From positions 1 through 30,212 of the forward strand of contig JAEZIQ010000106.1 in the NCBI GenBank assembly GCA_023436605.1: a DNA stretch of 30,212 bases, read 5' to 3'. The notes under the pieces are model-generated. The model was given only the letters and a program-made list of their open reading frames with translations. It searched no databases and was not told the DNA's origin. Both the position numbers and the translations under genes were made by a program. Origin of the DNA: Actinomycetes bacterium (lineage in GTDB: Bacteria > Actinomycetota > Thermoleophilia > Solirubrobacterales > 70-9). This document shows positions 23,275 to 30,212 of the stretch, piece after piece (the stretch's first letter is position 1; every line of letters begins with the position of its first letter).

Positions 23275-23304
23275 GCGGTCGGGCCGATTTCGTGGCCCGA
23301 CCGC
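23275..23304 (-). terminator. 11-bp hairpin ending the Tat operon
   Basis: GCGGTCGGGCC (23275-23285) and GGCCCGACCGC (23294-23304) are exact reverse complements with an 8-base loop, about 20 bases after the stop of the helical membrane protein gene. The tail is only moderately T-rich (TCTATACTT) and doubles as the tRNA-Lys -10 box. Confidence 0.65.
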
Positions 23305-23324
23305 CCTTCAGGTTCGCTATCCGG

Positions 23325-24173
23325 TCAGGGACCGGTGGTGCCGTCGATCGAGGTATCGGAGCCGAGGCTTCCGAGCGGGTTCTCGAGCGACTTGCCGCCG
23401 TCCTTCTGGGCCTGCTTGATGGCCCGGTCGATCAACTTGCCGACCCGCTTCGCATCCTTCTTGGTCTGGTCGAAGGTCTGGTTGATCTGTTCCTTCTCGT
23501 CCTTGTCCTCGGTGGCGGCGAGAGCCTGGTCACGGGTCTTCTCGGCCGCATCGAATTCCTGGGCGTAGAGCTGATAGATCGCCAGGGTGGTCAACTGGCT
23601 GGCCGCGCTCGGACCGTTGTTCTTGTCCTGCTGCCTGACCGCGTCCTCGGCGACGAACTTCTGGGCCTGGGCCGCATCCTTGATGTTGGCCTGGAACTGC
23701 GCCACCGTGGAACCCTGGGAGAGAGTGAAGAGAACCTGCGCCATCAGCTGGGCCACTTCCGGTTCCGGCTGGTTCTTGGTCATCCGCAGGTACTTCGACC
23801 AGGTTTCGGCGGCAAGTTCGAGCTGCGTCGTCGCCTCATCGGTGATCGCGGTCTGGCCCGTATCGGGATCCGTATCGTAAAGCGACTGGGCGGCCGAGAA
23901 ACGGGCCCTGATCAGTTCGACCGTGGCGTTCTTGTTGTTCGGCTGGGTCTCGAGCTTGGTCTCGAGGTCCTCGGCCCGTTCCAGGTTTGCCTTGGCGATG
24001 TCACTGTTGCCCCCGGTGCCGGCGTTGCCGAACGGATTGATACCTCCGGGCAGACCGATGACCACGAGACTGGCGGCCATGATGATCGCGAGGATCACGT
24101 AGATGACCTGAATCACCCTCTTCCGGCGACCGCGAAGGTCGAAAAGCATGTTGCGTTCGGGTTCTTCCGCCAC
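23325..24173 (-). CDS. Membrane-anchored helical repeat (TPR-like) protein of unknown function
   Basis: The 282-residue protein has a short basic cytoplasmic N-terminus (FDLRGRRKRVIQ), one membrane helix (about residues 20-42) and a Gly/Asn/Pro-rich stretch. Next come about 200 residues of charged, alanine-rich helices that look like degenerate TPR repeats (ETWSKYLRMTKNQPEPEVAQLM, in family terms A/L-rich helix pairs). The domain should face outward. The GTG start has AGGAGA nine bases upstream. The gene begins 4 bases after tatC ends, so it is co-expressed with the Tat exporter. A role in envelope assembly or in helping exported proteins is inferred only from position. I do not recognise a family with certainty. 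Confidence 0.7.
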   Translation of the reverse strand: MAEEPERNMLFDLRGRRKRVIQVIYVILAIIMAASLVVIGLPGGINPFGNAGTGGNSDIAKANLERAEDLETKLETQPNNKNATVELIRARFSAAQSLYDTDPDTGQTAITDEATTQLELAAETWSKYLRMTKNQPEPEVAQLMAQVLFTLSQGSTVAQFQANIKDAAQAQKFVAEDAVRQQDKNNGPSAASQLTTLAIYQLYAQEFDAAEKTRDQALAATEDKDEKEQINQTFDQTKKDAKRVGKLIDRAIKQAQKDGGKSLENPLGSLGSDTSIDGTTGP

Positions 24174-24177
24174 GTGA

Positions 24178-24948
24178 CTAGTTCTCCTGAATCGAAGGTA
24201 CCTGGGACTCGGCGCTCTCCTTTGGCTGACCGATTCCCCGAGCGAGCAAGATACTCAACTCGTAGAGAACCAGCAGCGGGACCATCTCGATCAACATCGA
24301 GATCGGATCCACTCCCGGCAACGCCGCCGCTACGACGGCAATGATCAAGTAAGCGTAACGGCGATTCTTGCGCAGCTGCTGAACGGTCACGATCCGCAAC
24401 CGGACCAGGGCCAGAACGATGATCGGCAACTGGAAGACAACGCCGCCCGCAAGCAGGGTCATCGAGAAGAACGAGTAGTACTCCCGGGCCCTCAGCTGGA
24501 TCGCGAACTGCTCCTCGTTGAAAGAGAGCAGGAAGTTGATCGCGGCCGGCAGGACCACGAAGTATGCGAAAACCACCCCAGCCAGGAAAAGCAGCGGGAT
24601 GGTGATCAGCAGCGGCATGATCGCGCGTCGTTCGCGGGGCGAAAACGCCGGCAGGATGTAAGCGAAGAGCTGGTAGGTGATGAATGGGGCCGAAACGATG
24701 ATCGCGGCGTAGACACAGACCGTCAGCGTGGTCATGAAAGCCTCGGTCGGGGCGAGGACGACGAGTGCCTTGTACTTGTCGGGCAGAGGGTCCGCCGCGA
24801 GGTCGAGGATCCAGTCGCTCTGCCAGAAGCAGACAGAGAAAGCAACCGCGAGGAAGATCAGCGAATAGATCAGCCTCGATCTGAGCTCATCGAGATGATC
24901 GACGAGACTGAGTTGCTCGTCGTGGCGAACCGGCTTCAACTTGGCCAT
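24178..24948 (-). CDS. tatC: Sec-independent protein translocase TatC
   Basis: The 256-residue protein has six membrane helices and the conserved cytoplasmic N-terminus LVDHLDELRSRL, which recognises twin-arginine signals. The first periplasmic loop and helix motif APFITYQLFAYILPAFSPRERR is also typical. The start at 24948 has GAGGT upstream; the frame is open 24 codons further but lacks a ribosome site. TatC with TatA exports folded proteins such as Rieske iron-sulfur proteins, and a Rieske gene with a twin-arginine motif lies about 5 kb upstream on the same strand. tatA precedes by 22 bases. Confidence 0.95.
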   Translation of the reverse strand: MAKLKPVRHDEQLSLVDHLDELRSRLIYSLIFLAVAFSVCFWQSDWILDLAADPLPDKYKALVVLAPTEAFMTTLTVCVYAAIIVSAPFITYQLFAYILPAFSPRERRAIMPLLITIPLLFLAGVVFAYFVVLPAAINFLLSFNEEQFAIQLRAREYYSFFSMTLLAGGVVFQLPIIVLALVRLRIVTVQQLRKNRRYAYLIIAVVAAALPGVDPISMLIEMVPLLVLYELSILLARGIGQPKESAESQVPSIQEN

Positions 24949-24970
24949 GTTCGACCTCGAAACTCCGCGC

Positions 24971-25285
24971 CTACTCGCGGGATTCGGAAACCACTTCGCC
25001 GTCGACCTGCTCGGCGTCACCGGAAGAGGTCACTTCGGTGACCTGGGGCTCCTCGCCGGGCAAGGGATGCTGAGCGTCGGTCGGGGGCGGCGTCAACTCG
25101 GCCGGCTCGGCTTCGTCGACGTCGTCTTCGTCGTCGTCGTGGCCGATGCTGCTCACGCCTTCACGGAACTCGTTGATGCCGCGACCCAGCGACTTTCCGA
25201 GTTCCGGCAGGCGCTTGGGGCCGAAGACGATCAGCGCAATGATCAGCACGATGGCGATCTCGAGTGGGCCGATATTGGGAATCAT
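24971..25285 (-). CDS. tatA: Sec-independent protein translocase TatA/TatE
   Basis: The 104-residue protein starts with one membrane helix (about residues 5-21, GPLEIAIVLIIALIVF). The classic hinge and amphipathic helix FGPKRLPELGKSLGRGINEF follow. The rest is an acidic, disordered tail (DDDEDDVDEAEPAE). It forms the pore-like partner of TatC. No separate TatB is visible, as in the two-component systems of many Gram-positive bacteria. It is followed by tatC and preceded by dcd across 60 bases, where a TACGAT box on the minus strand could start transcription. Confidence 0.93.
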   Translation of the reverse strand: MIPNIGPLEIAIVLIIALIVFGPKRLPELGKSLGRGINEFREGVSSIGHDDDEDDVDEAEPAELTPPPTDAQHPLPGEEPQVTEVTSSGDAEQVDGEVVSESRE

Positions 25286-25345
25286 TGAGTCACCAATCGT
25301 ACCTGTGAACGGCTTCCGGCTCCGGACTGCCTCCGGGGCGGGGGG

Positions 25346-25912
25346 TCAGTCCCGGAAGTTGAGGTAGTAGCGGGAGGCCGTGGGTTCGGCCTGGCCCTGG
25401 TACTTCGAGCCCTTTTCGAGCGAGCCGTAGGCGGCATCAACCGGGTGATCCATGCGCATAAAGGAGAGCTGGCCGATCGGCATTCCCTTGTAGATCGTGA
25501 TCGGAAGATTGGCCACGTTTGAGAGCTCGAGCGTGAGGTTGCCGGAGAATCCGGCATCGACGAACCCGGCGGTCGAGTGGATCAGCAGGCCGAGGCGGCC
25601 CAGCGAGCTCTTGCCTTCCAGCCGGGCGACCATGTCATCCGGAACCGTGACCCGCTCCAGGGTCTGTCCGAGCACGAACTCGCCGGGATGCAGGATGAAC
25701 GGCTCATTCTCTTCCGGTTTGACCAGCTCGGTCAGGTCCTCCATCGGCTCCTTGACGTCGATGAAGGGATACCGGGAATTGTTGAAGACCCGGTAGCTGT
25801 GATCGACCCGCAGGTCGATGCTCGACGGCTGGATCAATCGCTCCTCGTACGGATCGATCACGATCCGTCCGGCCGCGATCTCCTCCCGCAGGGTCTTGTC
25901 GCTCAGAACCAT
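25346..25912 (-). CDS. dcd: dCTP deaminase, probably dUMP-forming
   Basis: The 188-residue trimeric dUTPase-fold enzyme has QPSSIDLRVD (about 27-36), the catalytic block RLEGKSSLGRLGLLIHSTAG near residues 100-120, and FVDAGFSGNLTLELSN with the catalytic Glu. The HSTAGFVDAGF form resembles the bifunctional dCTP deaminase/dUTPases of M. tuberculosis and M. jannaschii (TAGFID/TAGWID) rather than the E. coli enzyme (TAHRID), so direct conversion of dCTP to dUMP is likely. ATG 25912 is chosen because the family starts with M(V/L)LSD; an in-frame TTG at 25930 is the alternative. No Shine-Dalgarno site is present. Confidence 0.95.
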   Translation of the reverse strand: MVLSDKTLREEIAAGRIVIDPYEERLIQPSSIDLRVDHSYRVFNNSRYPFIDVKEPMEDLTELVKPEENEPFILHPGEFVLGQTLERVTVPDDMVARLEGKSSLGRLGLLIHSTAGFVDAGFSGNLTLELSNVANLPITIYKGMPIGQLSFMRMDHPVDAAYGSLEKGSKYQGQAEPTASRYYLNFRD

Positions 25913-25973
25913 GAGGCGGGAGTATCCCAAAGCGGTCGGACTGAGGAGAGGCCGCCCCGTTCCATCGATTGGC

Positions 25974-26969
25974 TCAGCTGTACCTCATCACGACGCCGTC
26001 CGCGATCAGTTCGAGCAGCTCGCGCTGGTCGGCCTCGACTCCGGCGCCGGTCAGCCCGGCCTTCGCTTCTTCGATCAGGCCGATGGCCCGGGCCCGGACC
26101 TCGTCGAGAGCCCCGGTCGCCGCGATCCGATCGCAGGCGAGCGCCGCGGAATCCTCGTCAAGCGACCGGAGGTCGAGCGCGGCCAGAGCCGGGTCGAAGT
26201 CGGCGGCCACGATCAGGGGCAAGGTGACGGTGCCGTCGAGCAGGTCGGTCCCCCGGGCTTTGCCGGTCCGCTCCGGAGGGCCGGCGATGTCAAGAACGTC
26301 GTCGAGCAACTGGAAGGCAAGTCCGATCCGGTTTCCGAAGAGTCCAATCGGGCCGGCTTCTCCCCCCGTGCTGGTCCGACCGAGCACACAGGCCGCCTCG
26401 AAGAGCCGACCGGTCTTGAGGCCGCAGCGTTCGAAGTACTCGGACTCGGTCAGGTCCAGGTTGAAGGCTCCTTCGCGCTGCTTGAGCTCACCCCGGGCGA
26501 GATCGACCGCGGTCGCGCTGACCTCGGTGACCGCTGCGGCGTCACCACCGTCGACCAGAACCTTGAAAGCGGTGGAGAAAAGCCGGTCGCCGAGCGAAGT
26601 CGCTCTTTCGCGGCCGGAACTCGCGAAAACCGTCGGTAGCCCGCGTCGGAGGGGAGCCCGGTCGAGAACATCATCATGGACCAGACTCGCCATGTGGATC
26701 AGCTCGACGGCGATCGAAGACCGCACGGCCGCGTCGCCGGCATCGGGTCCGGCACAAAGCAGGACCAGCATTGGGCGCATGCGCTTCCCGCCCGCGTTCA
26801 GGGTGCGGACCGCATCCCCGACCAGCTCGCCTTCACCTTCGACCGCGGCGAGCAGCCCGGCTTCGACTTCGGCCATTCGAGCCGGGAGCCAGGAGCCGGC
26901 GGTATCGGTAACAGCGGTGACCGGCTCGGGAAGCGAGCGACGGTTCGAGGCTCCCTTGCCTCCGCTCAA
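25974..26969 (-). CDS. Polyprenyl diphosphate synthase (probable menaquinone side-chain synthase)
   Basis: The 331-residue trans-isoprenyl diphosphate synthase has GGKRMRPML (60-68), the first aspartate-rich motif DDVLD (99-103), Lys186-Thr-Gly, and the second motif DDVLD (223-227). It elongates farnesyl or geranylgeranyl diphosphate with isopentenyl diphosphate. The chain length cannot be read with certainty. Its coupling to menG points to the menaquinone side chain. The start is a TTG that shares bases with the menG stop (TTGA), with GGAG five bases before it. A later in-frame ATG (residue 32) would remove sequence that is not strongly conserved, so a shorter form remains possible. Confidence 0.9.
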   Translation of the reverse strand: MSGGKGASNRRSLPEPVTAVTDTAGSWLPARMAEVEAGLLAAVEGEGELVGDAVRTLNAGGKRMRPMLVLLCAGPDAGDAAVRSSIAVELIHMASLVHDDVLDRAPLRRGLPTVFASSGRERATSLGDRLFSTAFKVLVDGGDAAAVTEVSATAVDLARGELKQREGAFNLDLTESEYFERCGLKTGRLFEAACVLGRTSTGGEAGPIGLFGNRIGLAFQLLDDVLDIAGPPERTGKARGTDLLDGTVTLPLIVAADFDPALAALDLRSLDEDSAALACDRIAATGALDEVRARAIGLIEEAKAGLTGAGVEADQRELLELIADGVVMRYS

Positions 26970-27688
26970 CGGACTCCGGAGTGGAGGGCGATGATGCCGC
27001 CTGCCATCAGGGTCCAGCGCACGTGATTGAACCCGCCGGCGTCGAGCTTGCCGGCCAGGGTTTCGGCGTCGGGGAAGCTACGGACCGACTCCGGCAGGTA
27101 GGTGTAAGCCGAGGAATCGCCGGCGAACTTGCCCAGCAGCGGCACAATCCGGTCAAACCAGAGGCCGAAGAAACCGGCCAGGGGCTGTCGCCGGGGCTGG
27201 GTGATCTCGAGGATGACAAGACGGCCCCCGGGCACGAGGACCCGACGCATCTCGCTTATTCCCTTATCCAGATCAGCCAGATTGCGAGCACCGAACGCAA
27301 TCGTGACCGCATCAAAGCTCTCGTCTTCGAAGGGGAGATCCAGGGCGTCCGCCCATCTGAACTGGGCCTGGCGCAAACCTTCAGTTTTGGCTTTCTCAAG
27401 CGCAATATCGAGCATGGGCCGGGAGAAGTCGGCACCTGTCACTTCGCCTTCGGGGCCGACCCTCTCGGCCAGCATCAGGGCCAGGTCGCCGGTCCCGCAG
27501 CAGAGATCGAGCGCCTTCATCCCGGGCTCGAGCCGCGCCCTTTCCGCCGCCCGGGCCCGCCAGCTCTGATCGAGGCCGGCGGTCATCACCCGGTTCATGC
27601 GGTCGTAGACGCCGCTGATCCGGTCGAACATCGAGTTCACCTCACCGGCGAACTCCTGGTCACCTCGGCGGGGAGGTGCCTGCCCCAT
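26966..27688 (-). CDS. menG: Demethylmenaquinone methyltransferase
   Basis: The 240-residue class I SAM methyltransferase of the UbiE/MenG family has the N-terminal signature MFDRISGVYDRMNRVMTAGL (20-39), SAM-binding motif LDLCCGTGDLAL (60-71), GADFSRPML, and AFGARNLADLDKGISEMRRV followed by VILEIT. It methylates demethylmenaquinone in the last step of menaquinone synthesis. Its stop overlaps the TTG start of the polyprenyl diphosphate synthase, and its ATG lies 1 base after qcrC ends. The enzyme that finishes the quinone is therefore encoded directly with the complex that oxidises it. Confidence 0.95.
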   Translation of the reverse strand: MGQAPPRRGDQEFAGEVNSMFDRISGVYDRMNRVMTAGLDQSWRARAAERARLEPGMKALDLCCGTGDLALMLAERVGPEGEVTGADFSRPMLDIALEKAKTEGLRQAQFRWADALDLPFEDESFDAVTIAFGARNLADLDKGISEMRRVLVPGGRLVILEITQPRRQPLAGFFGLWFDRIVPLLGKFAGDSSAYTYLPESVRSFPDAETLAGKLDAGGFNHVRWTLMAGGIIALHSGVR

Positions 27689-27689
27689 C

Positions 27690-28403
27690 TCAGTGCTCGG
27701 AATCGAGCGAAGCCAGGTAATCGGCGACTTCGTTCAGCTGCTTCTCGCCGAGGCCCTGGAAGGAGGGCATGATCCCGGGGCCGATCGCGACCGACTGCTT
27801 GATCGCTTCCCGGGGCACATTGGCCCCGATGTCGGTCAGGTCCGGACCGAGGCCACCGTGGGCCCCGTTCTCACCGATCGAGTGGCAGGCCAGGCAGCCG
27901 GACTCCGCGACGATCGCCTTGCCCGCCTCGTACTGCGGCGAGGTCTCAAGTTCGATCTCGGTCGGCGACCCGGCGGTGGCGCCGAGGAAAGTCAGGAATG
28001 CCATGGCGATGATGACGAGAATGCCGGTGATACTAGCGATGGGGCGCTTCCAGGGCAGTCTCTCGGGACCACGGTCATAGAAGGGCAGCAGGAGCAGCAA
28101 CACCATGCAGATCGTCGGGATGCCAATCGTGGCGAGCGGAGTCAGGGCCGGCGGCTTGATTACGCGCAGCAGCTCGAAGAGGTAGAAGAAGTACCACTCC
28201 GGGCGCGGGGTGTAAGTGGTGGTCGTCGGGTCGGCCTTGGGGCCCTGCTCGGCACCCATGACGATCGACATCACGACCAGGACGACGGCGACGATGAGCA
28301 TCATCACCGAGTCCTTCATGATCGCGTAGGGGAAGAAAGGCTTGCCCTTCTTCTTCAGGATCTCGTACTCGCGGAGGTATTCCTCCTTTTCACGTGCGTT
28401 CAC
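27690..28403 (-). CDS. qcrC: Menaquinol:cytochrome c reductase, fused subunit IV / cytochrome c (QcrC)
   Basis: The 237-residue protein joins two units. Residues 1-142 resemble cytochrome b6f subunit IV, with three membrane helices (about 29-50, 90-107, 121-142) and the quinol-site PEWY motif (68-71). Residues 150-237 are a cytochrome c domain with heme motif CLACH (Cys170, Cys173, His174) and probable axial Met212 in GIMPSF. The same fusion is known in Bacillus QcrC. It carries electrons from the Rieske centre to cytochrome c or the oxidase. The GTG start overlaps the qcrB stop (GTGA). menG follows after 1 base. Confidence 0.94.
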   Translation of the reverse strand: MNAREKEEYLREYEILKKKGKPFFPYAIMKDSVMMLIVAVVLVVMSIVMGAEQGPKADPTTTTYTPRPEWYFFYLFELLRVIKPPALTPLATIGIPTICMVLLLLLPFYDRGPERLPWKRPIASITGILVIIAMAFLTFLGATAGSPTEIELETSPQYEAGKAIVAESGCLACHSIGENGAHGGLGPDLTDIGANVPREAIKQSVAIGPGIMPSFQGLGEKQLNEVADYLASLDSEH

Positions 28404-29506
28404 GAGTTCACCTCCCCGTCGCTGTCGTCCTCGGAGGGAGCATCAGACGGTTCTTCAGTCGAAATTTCCTCGGTCGAAGTCGATTCTTCAGCGGCGGCCT
28501 GCTCGGCCGGATCTTCCGGCGCTACCGCGGCTTCGGTCTCTTCCGCTTCCTTGGCCTCGACTTCTTCTGCTTCGGCGGCCTGGGCGTCCGCCTGGTCAAC
28601 CGGCGGGCCGGCCACGGCACCATTGGCCGCGGAACCGTTCACCGGAACCTCTTCGAAATCCTCACGGGCGACACCCGCGGTTACGGCTTCCTCGGGACGG
28701 GCGCCCTTGGGGCGGCCGGCGCGAACCCACGGCGGGGCCGTGGTGCCGAGCTTGACGACGAAGAAGAGGTGGGCGCCGATCAGGGCGGCGATCAGCCCGG
28801 GCACCACCATCATGTGGAGCGCGTAGAAACGCGAAAGCGTGGTGGCCGAGAAGTCCGGTCCAGCCCGGAGGAAGTCAGCCAGGTACGGTCCGACGACGGG
28901 GCCGGAAGCGGTGATGTTGTTGGCGACAATGGTTGCCCAGAAGGACCGCTGGTCGAAGGGCAGCAGGTAGCCGGTCAGACCCATGACGGTGGTCAGGATC
29001 AGCAGCACGACGCCGATTACCCAGTTCAGCTCACGCGGGTACTTGTAGGCACCGAAGAAGAAGGTGCGGCCCATGTGCAGGAAGATCAGGATGATCATCA
29101 GCGAGGCGCCCCACTTGTGCATGCCGCGCACGAACTCGCCCATGAAGACCTCGTTGGTCATGTGGGTGATCGAGGCGTAGGCCTGGGTGGCCGACGGCGT
29201 GTAGTACATCGAGAGGAAGACGCCGGTGATCGCCTGCATCGCGAAGATGAACATCGTGGCCGAGCCGAGCGTGTAGAACCAGTTGGTTCCCTTCGGCACG
29301 TGCCGCGACATCATCGCGGTGAAGATCCCGGTGGCGTTTACACGGGAGTCGACCCAGCCGGCAACATCGATGCCGGCCTGGGTGCTGTGGTGGACACCGA
29401 GGTCCTTGGCCTGACCCAGGCGCTCGCCCTTGGTCGGCTTGGCGACTGCTTCGTCGCCCTCGACACCGTTTTCGGCGTCTTTCTTCTTTCGCTTGAGAAG
29501 ACTCAT
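28400..29506 (-). CDS. qcrB: Menaquinol:cytochrome c reductase, cytochrome b subunit (b6 type) with long acidic tail
   Basis: The 368-residue protein holds a four-helix cytochrome b6-like core (about residues 50-260). Heme ligands are His130/His231 and His144/His246. The 15-residue spacing of the second pair is the b6 type, not the bc1 type. The Cys that binds heme c_n in b6 and Bacillus QcrB (FYCLGG) is Thr79 here (FYTLGS). Residues about 263-368 form a Glu/Ala/Ser-rich, apparently disordered tail absent from typical b6 proteins (about 220 residues). The N-terminus (1-45) is also extended and charged. The quinol-oxidising site is shared with subunit IV encoded by qcrC. qcrA precedes by 5 bases. 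Confidence 0.94.
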   Translation of the reverse strand: MSLLKRKKKDAENGVEGDEAVAKPTKGERLGQAKDLGVHHSTQAGIDVAGWVDSRVNATGIFTAMMSRHVPKGTNWFYTLGSATMFIFAMQAITGVFLSMYYTPSATQAYASITHMTNEVFMGEFVRGMHKWGASLMIILIFLHMGRTFFFGAYKYPRELNWVIGVVLLILTTVMGLTGYLLPFDQRSFWATIVANNITASGPVVGPYLADFLRAGPDFSATTLSRFYALHMMVVPGLIAALIGAHLFFVVKLGTTAPPWVRAGRPKGARPEEAVTAGVAREDFEEVPVNGSAANGAVAGPPVDQADAQAAEAEEVEAKEAEETEAAVAPEDPAEQAAAEESTSTEEISTEEPSDAPSEDDSDGEVNS

Positions 29507-29511
29507 TCAGA

Positions 29512-30096
29512 TCAGTTACTTGGCGGGGGGAATGTGGACGGGCGCGGCGGGTAGAGGAACTCCCAGATGCCGCCGGTGAACTCGCCGGGGTCGCGGACGC
29601 GGACCGCCTTGAGCTGGTTGGTCACCGAGTAGCGCGGGCCGAGTTCGATCTGACCATCCTTGACGCGGGTCTGGAAACGATCGAGGGGGCGCACCGGCGG
29701 GCCACCAATCCGCTTGCCGAGGAAGTCGTAGACACCACCGTGGCAGGGGCAGATGAAGTTCTGGGCGGCCTGGACGAAACGGACCGGGCAGCCGAGGTGG
29801 GCGCAACGGGTCGAGACGGCGATGATCTCGTTCGGATCCTCGTCGTACTGGGTCGAGCCCTTGCGGACATAGGCCGTGGTCTTGCCGGCCTCACCGATAC
29901 CGGTGATTTCGGTGAAAGTGACCTGGCGGTAGTCCTCGGCGGTGAAGTCGTCGACCGGGCCGACAGCTTCCCAGCGTTCCTCGCCTCGGGTGAATAGTGG
30001 CGCGACCGCGAAGCCGATAACGGGCAGGACGACGGCAGCGGCGGCAACTCCACCGATTGCCTGACTGGCAACGGTGAATACATGCCGACGGGTCAT
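29512..30096 (-). CDS. qcrA: Menaquinol:cytochrome c reductase, Rieske iron-sulfur subunit
   Basis: From ATG 30096 the protein has 194 residues. A twin-arginine motif (TRRHVF, 2-7) precedes a membrane helix (about 10-33). The Rieske domain follows, with CAHLGC (Cys98, His100, Cys103) and CPCHGG (Cys116, Cys118, His119) holding the [2Fe-2S] cluster. It accepts an electron from menaquinol and passes it to the cytochrome c domain of QcrC. The RR motif suggests export by Tat, and tatAC lie downstream on the same strand. The start is uncertain: the frame stays open to the window end. GAGGG seven bases before ATG 30096 supports this start. The upstream FEGES sequence, though, could belong to a longer native N-terminus. 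Confidence 0.88.
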   Translation of the reverse strand: MTRRHVFTVASQAIGGVAAAAVVLPVIGFAVAPLFTRGEERWEAVGPVDDFTAEDYRQVTFTEITGIGEAGKTTAYVRKGSTQYDEDPNEIIAVSTRCAHLGCPVRFVQAAQNFICPCHGGVYDFLGKRIGGPPVRPLDRFQTRVKDGQIELGPRYSVTNQLKAVRVRDPGEFTGGIWEFLYPPRPSTFPPPSN

Positions 30097-30108
30097 CGAC
30101 TCGCCCTC

Positions 30109-30212
30109 GAAGTCGAAGACACCACCGTGGCACGGGCAGATGAAGTTCTGTGCGGCCTGGACGAAGCGGACCGGGCAACCGAGGTGGGCGCAACGGGTCG
30201 AGACGGCGATGA
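30109..30212 (-). repeat. Partial second Rieske motif, in frame upstream of qcrA
   Basis: These 104 bases match 29722-29825 within qcrA at 99 positions and run off the window. Read in the qcrA frame they encode CAHLGC and CPCHGG again, then continue through FEGES into MTRRHV with no stop. Four of the five base differences are silent; the fifth changes Tyr to Phe. It is either a real tandem Rieske domain (or the end of a second Rieske gene fused to qcrA) or a false join near a contig end. Confidence 0.8.

Noticed and set aside
27690..28403. Plain membrane cytochrome c in place of a fused subunit
   Set aside because: The N-terminal half has three membrane helices and the PEWY quinol-site motif of subunit IV, so it is the fused form.

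Overview
The window looks like a chromosomal segment from a high-GC actinobacterium. The best guess is class Thermoleophilia (order Solirubrobacterales or a relative). This rests on four things: secreted proteins with Cys-rich GKVGTPPNCTD-type linkers, tandem secreted arylsulfotransferase-like proteins, a folP/gpgS neighbourhood like that of mycobacteria, and a b6-type menaquinol:cytochrome c reductase with a fused subunit IV/cytochrome c. The taxonomy is inference. A gene runs off each end: a DNA methyltransferase at base 1 and a Rieske reading frame at base 30212. The sequence may therefore be a whole contig.

Bases 1-5657: a truncated Eco57I-type N6-adenine DNA methyltransferase (minus), a two-gene operon of secreted arylsulfotransferase-family beta-propellers (plus), and a type II haloacid-dehalogenase-like HAD hydrolase (minus). 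Bases 5754-11003 (plus): sucC-sucD (succinyl-CoA synthetase), a membrane-anchored sulfatase/phosphatase-superfamily protein and a fold-type I PLP aminotransferase. Bases 11004-11225 lie between convergent genes and are packed with hairpins and repeats.

Bases 11226-13773 (minus): a DtxR/MntR-family metalloregulator, a HAD-IIB phosphatase and gpgS (glucosyl-3-phosphoglycerate synthase). The last two could form a glucosylglycerate pathway. Divergent from gpgS, with overlapping start codons, are folP and a MrfA/SftH-like DNA repair helicase. A second copy of the 11-kb structured element follows the helicase, then tRNA-Phe(GAA).

Bases 17168-20921 (minus): three secreted proteins of unknown function. 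The middle one is a mosaic of the other two. kup (potassium uptake) is divergent from them.

Bases 23160-30212 (minus): a long run read right to left. It holds qcrA-qcrB-qcrC (menaquinol:cytochrome c reductase), menG and a polyprenyl diphosphate synthase (menaquinone synthesis, translationally coupled), dcd, tatA-tatC (the Tat exporter that Rieske proteins often need), a membrane-anchored helical protein, and tRNA-Lys(CTT). This block links synthesis of the quinone, the complex that oxidises it, and the export machinery.

The most unusual signals are: a two-hairpin repeat present twice between convergent genes, with a conserved loop but different stems; an in-frame second Rieske motif at the right edge; a cytochrome b with b6-type heme spacing but no Cys for heme c_n; and a 17-bp perfect palindrome inside the methyltransferase gene. 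No gene-free stretch exceeds 300 bases. No CRISPR array, prophage or insertion sequence is visible.
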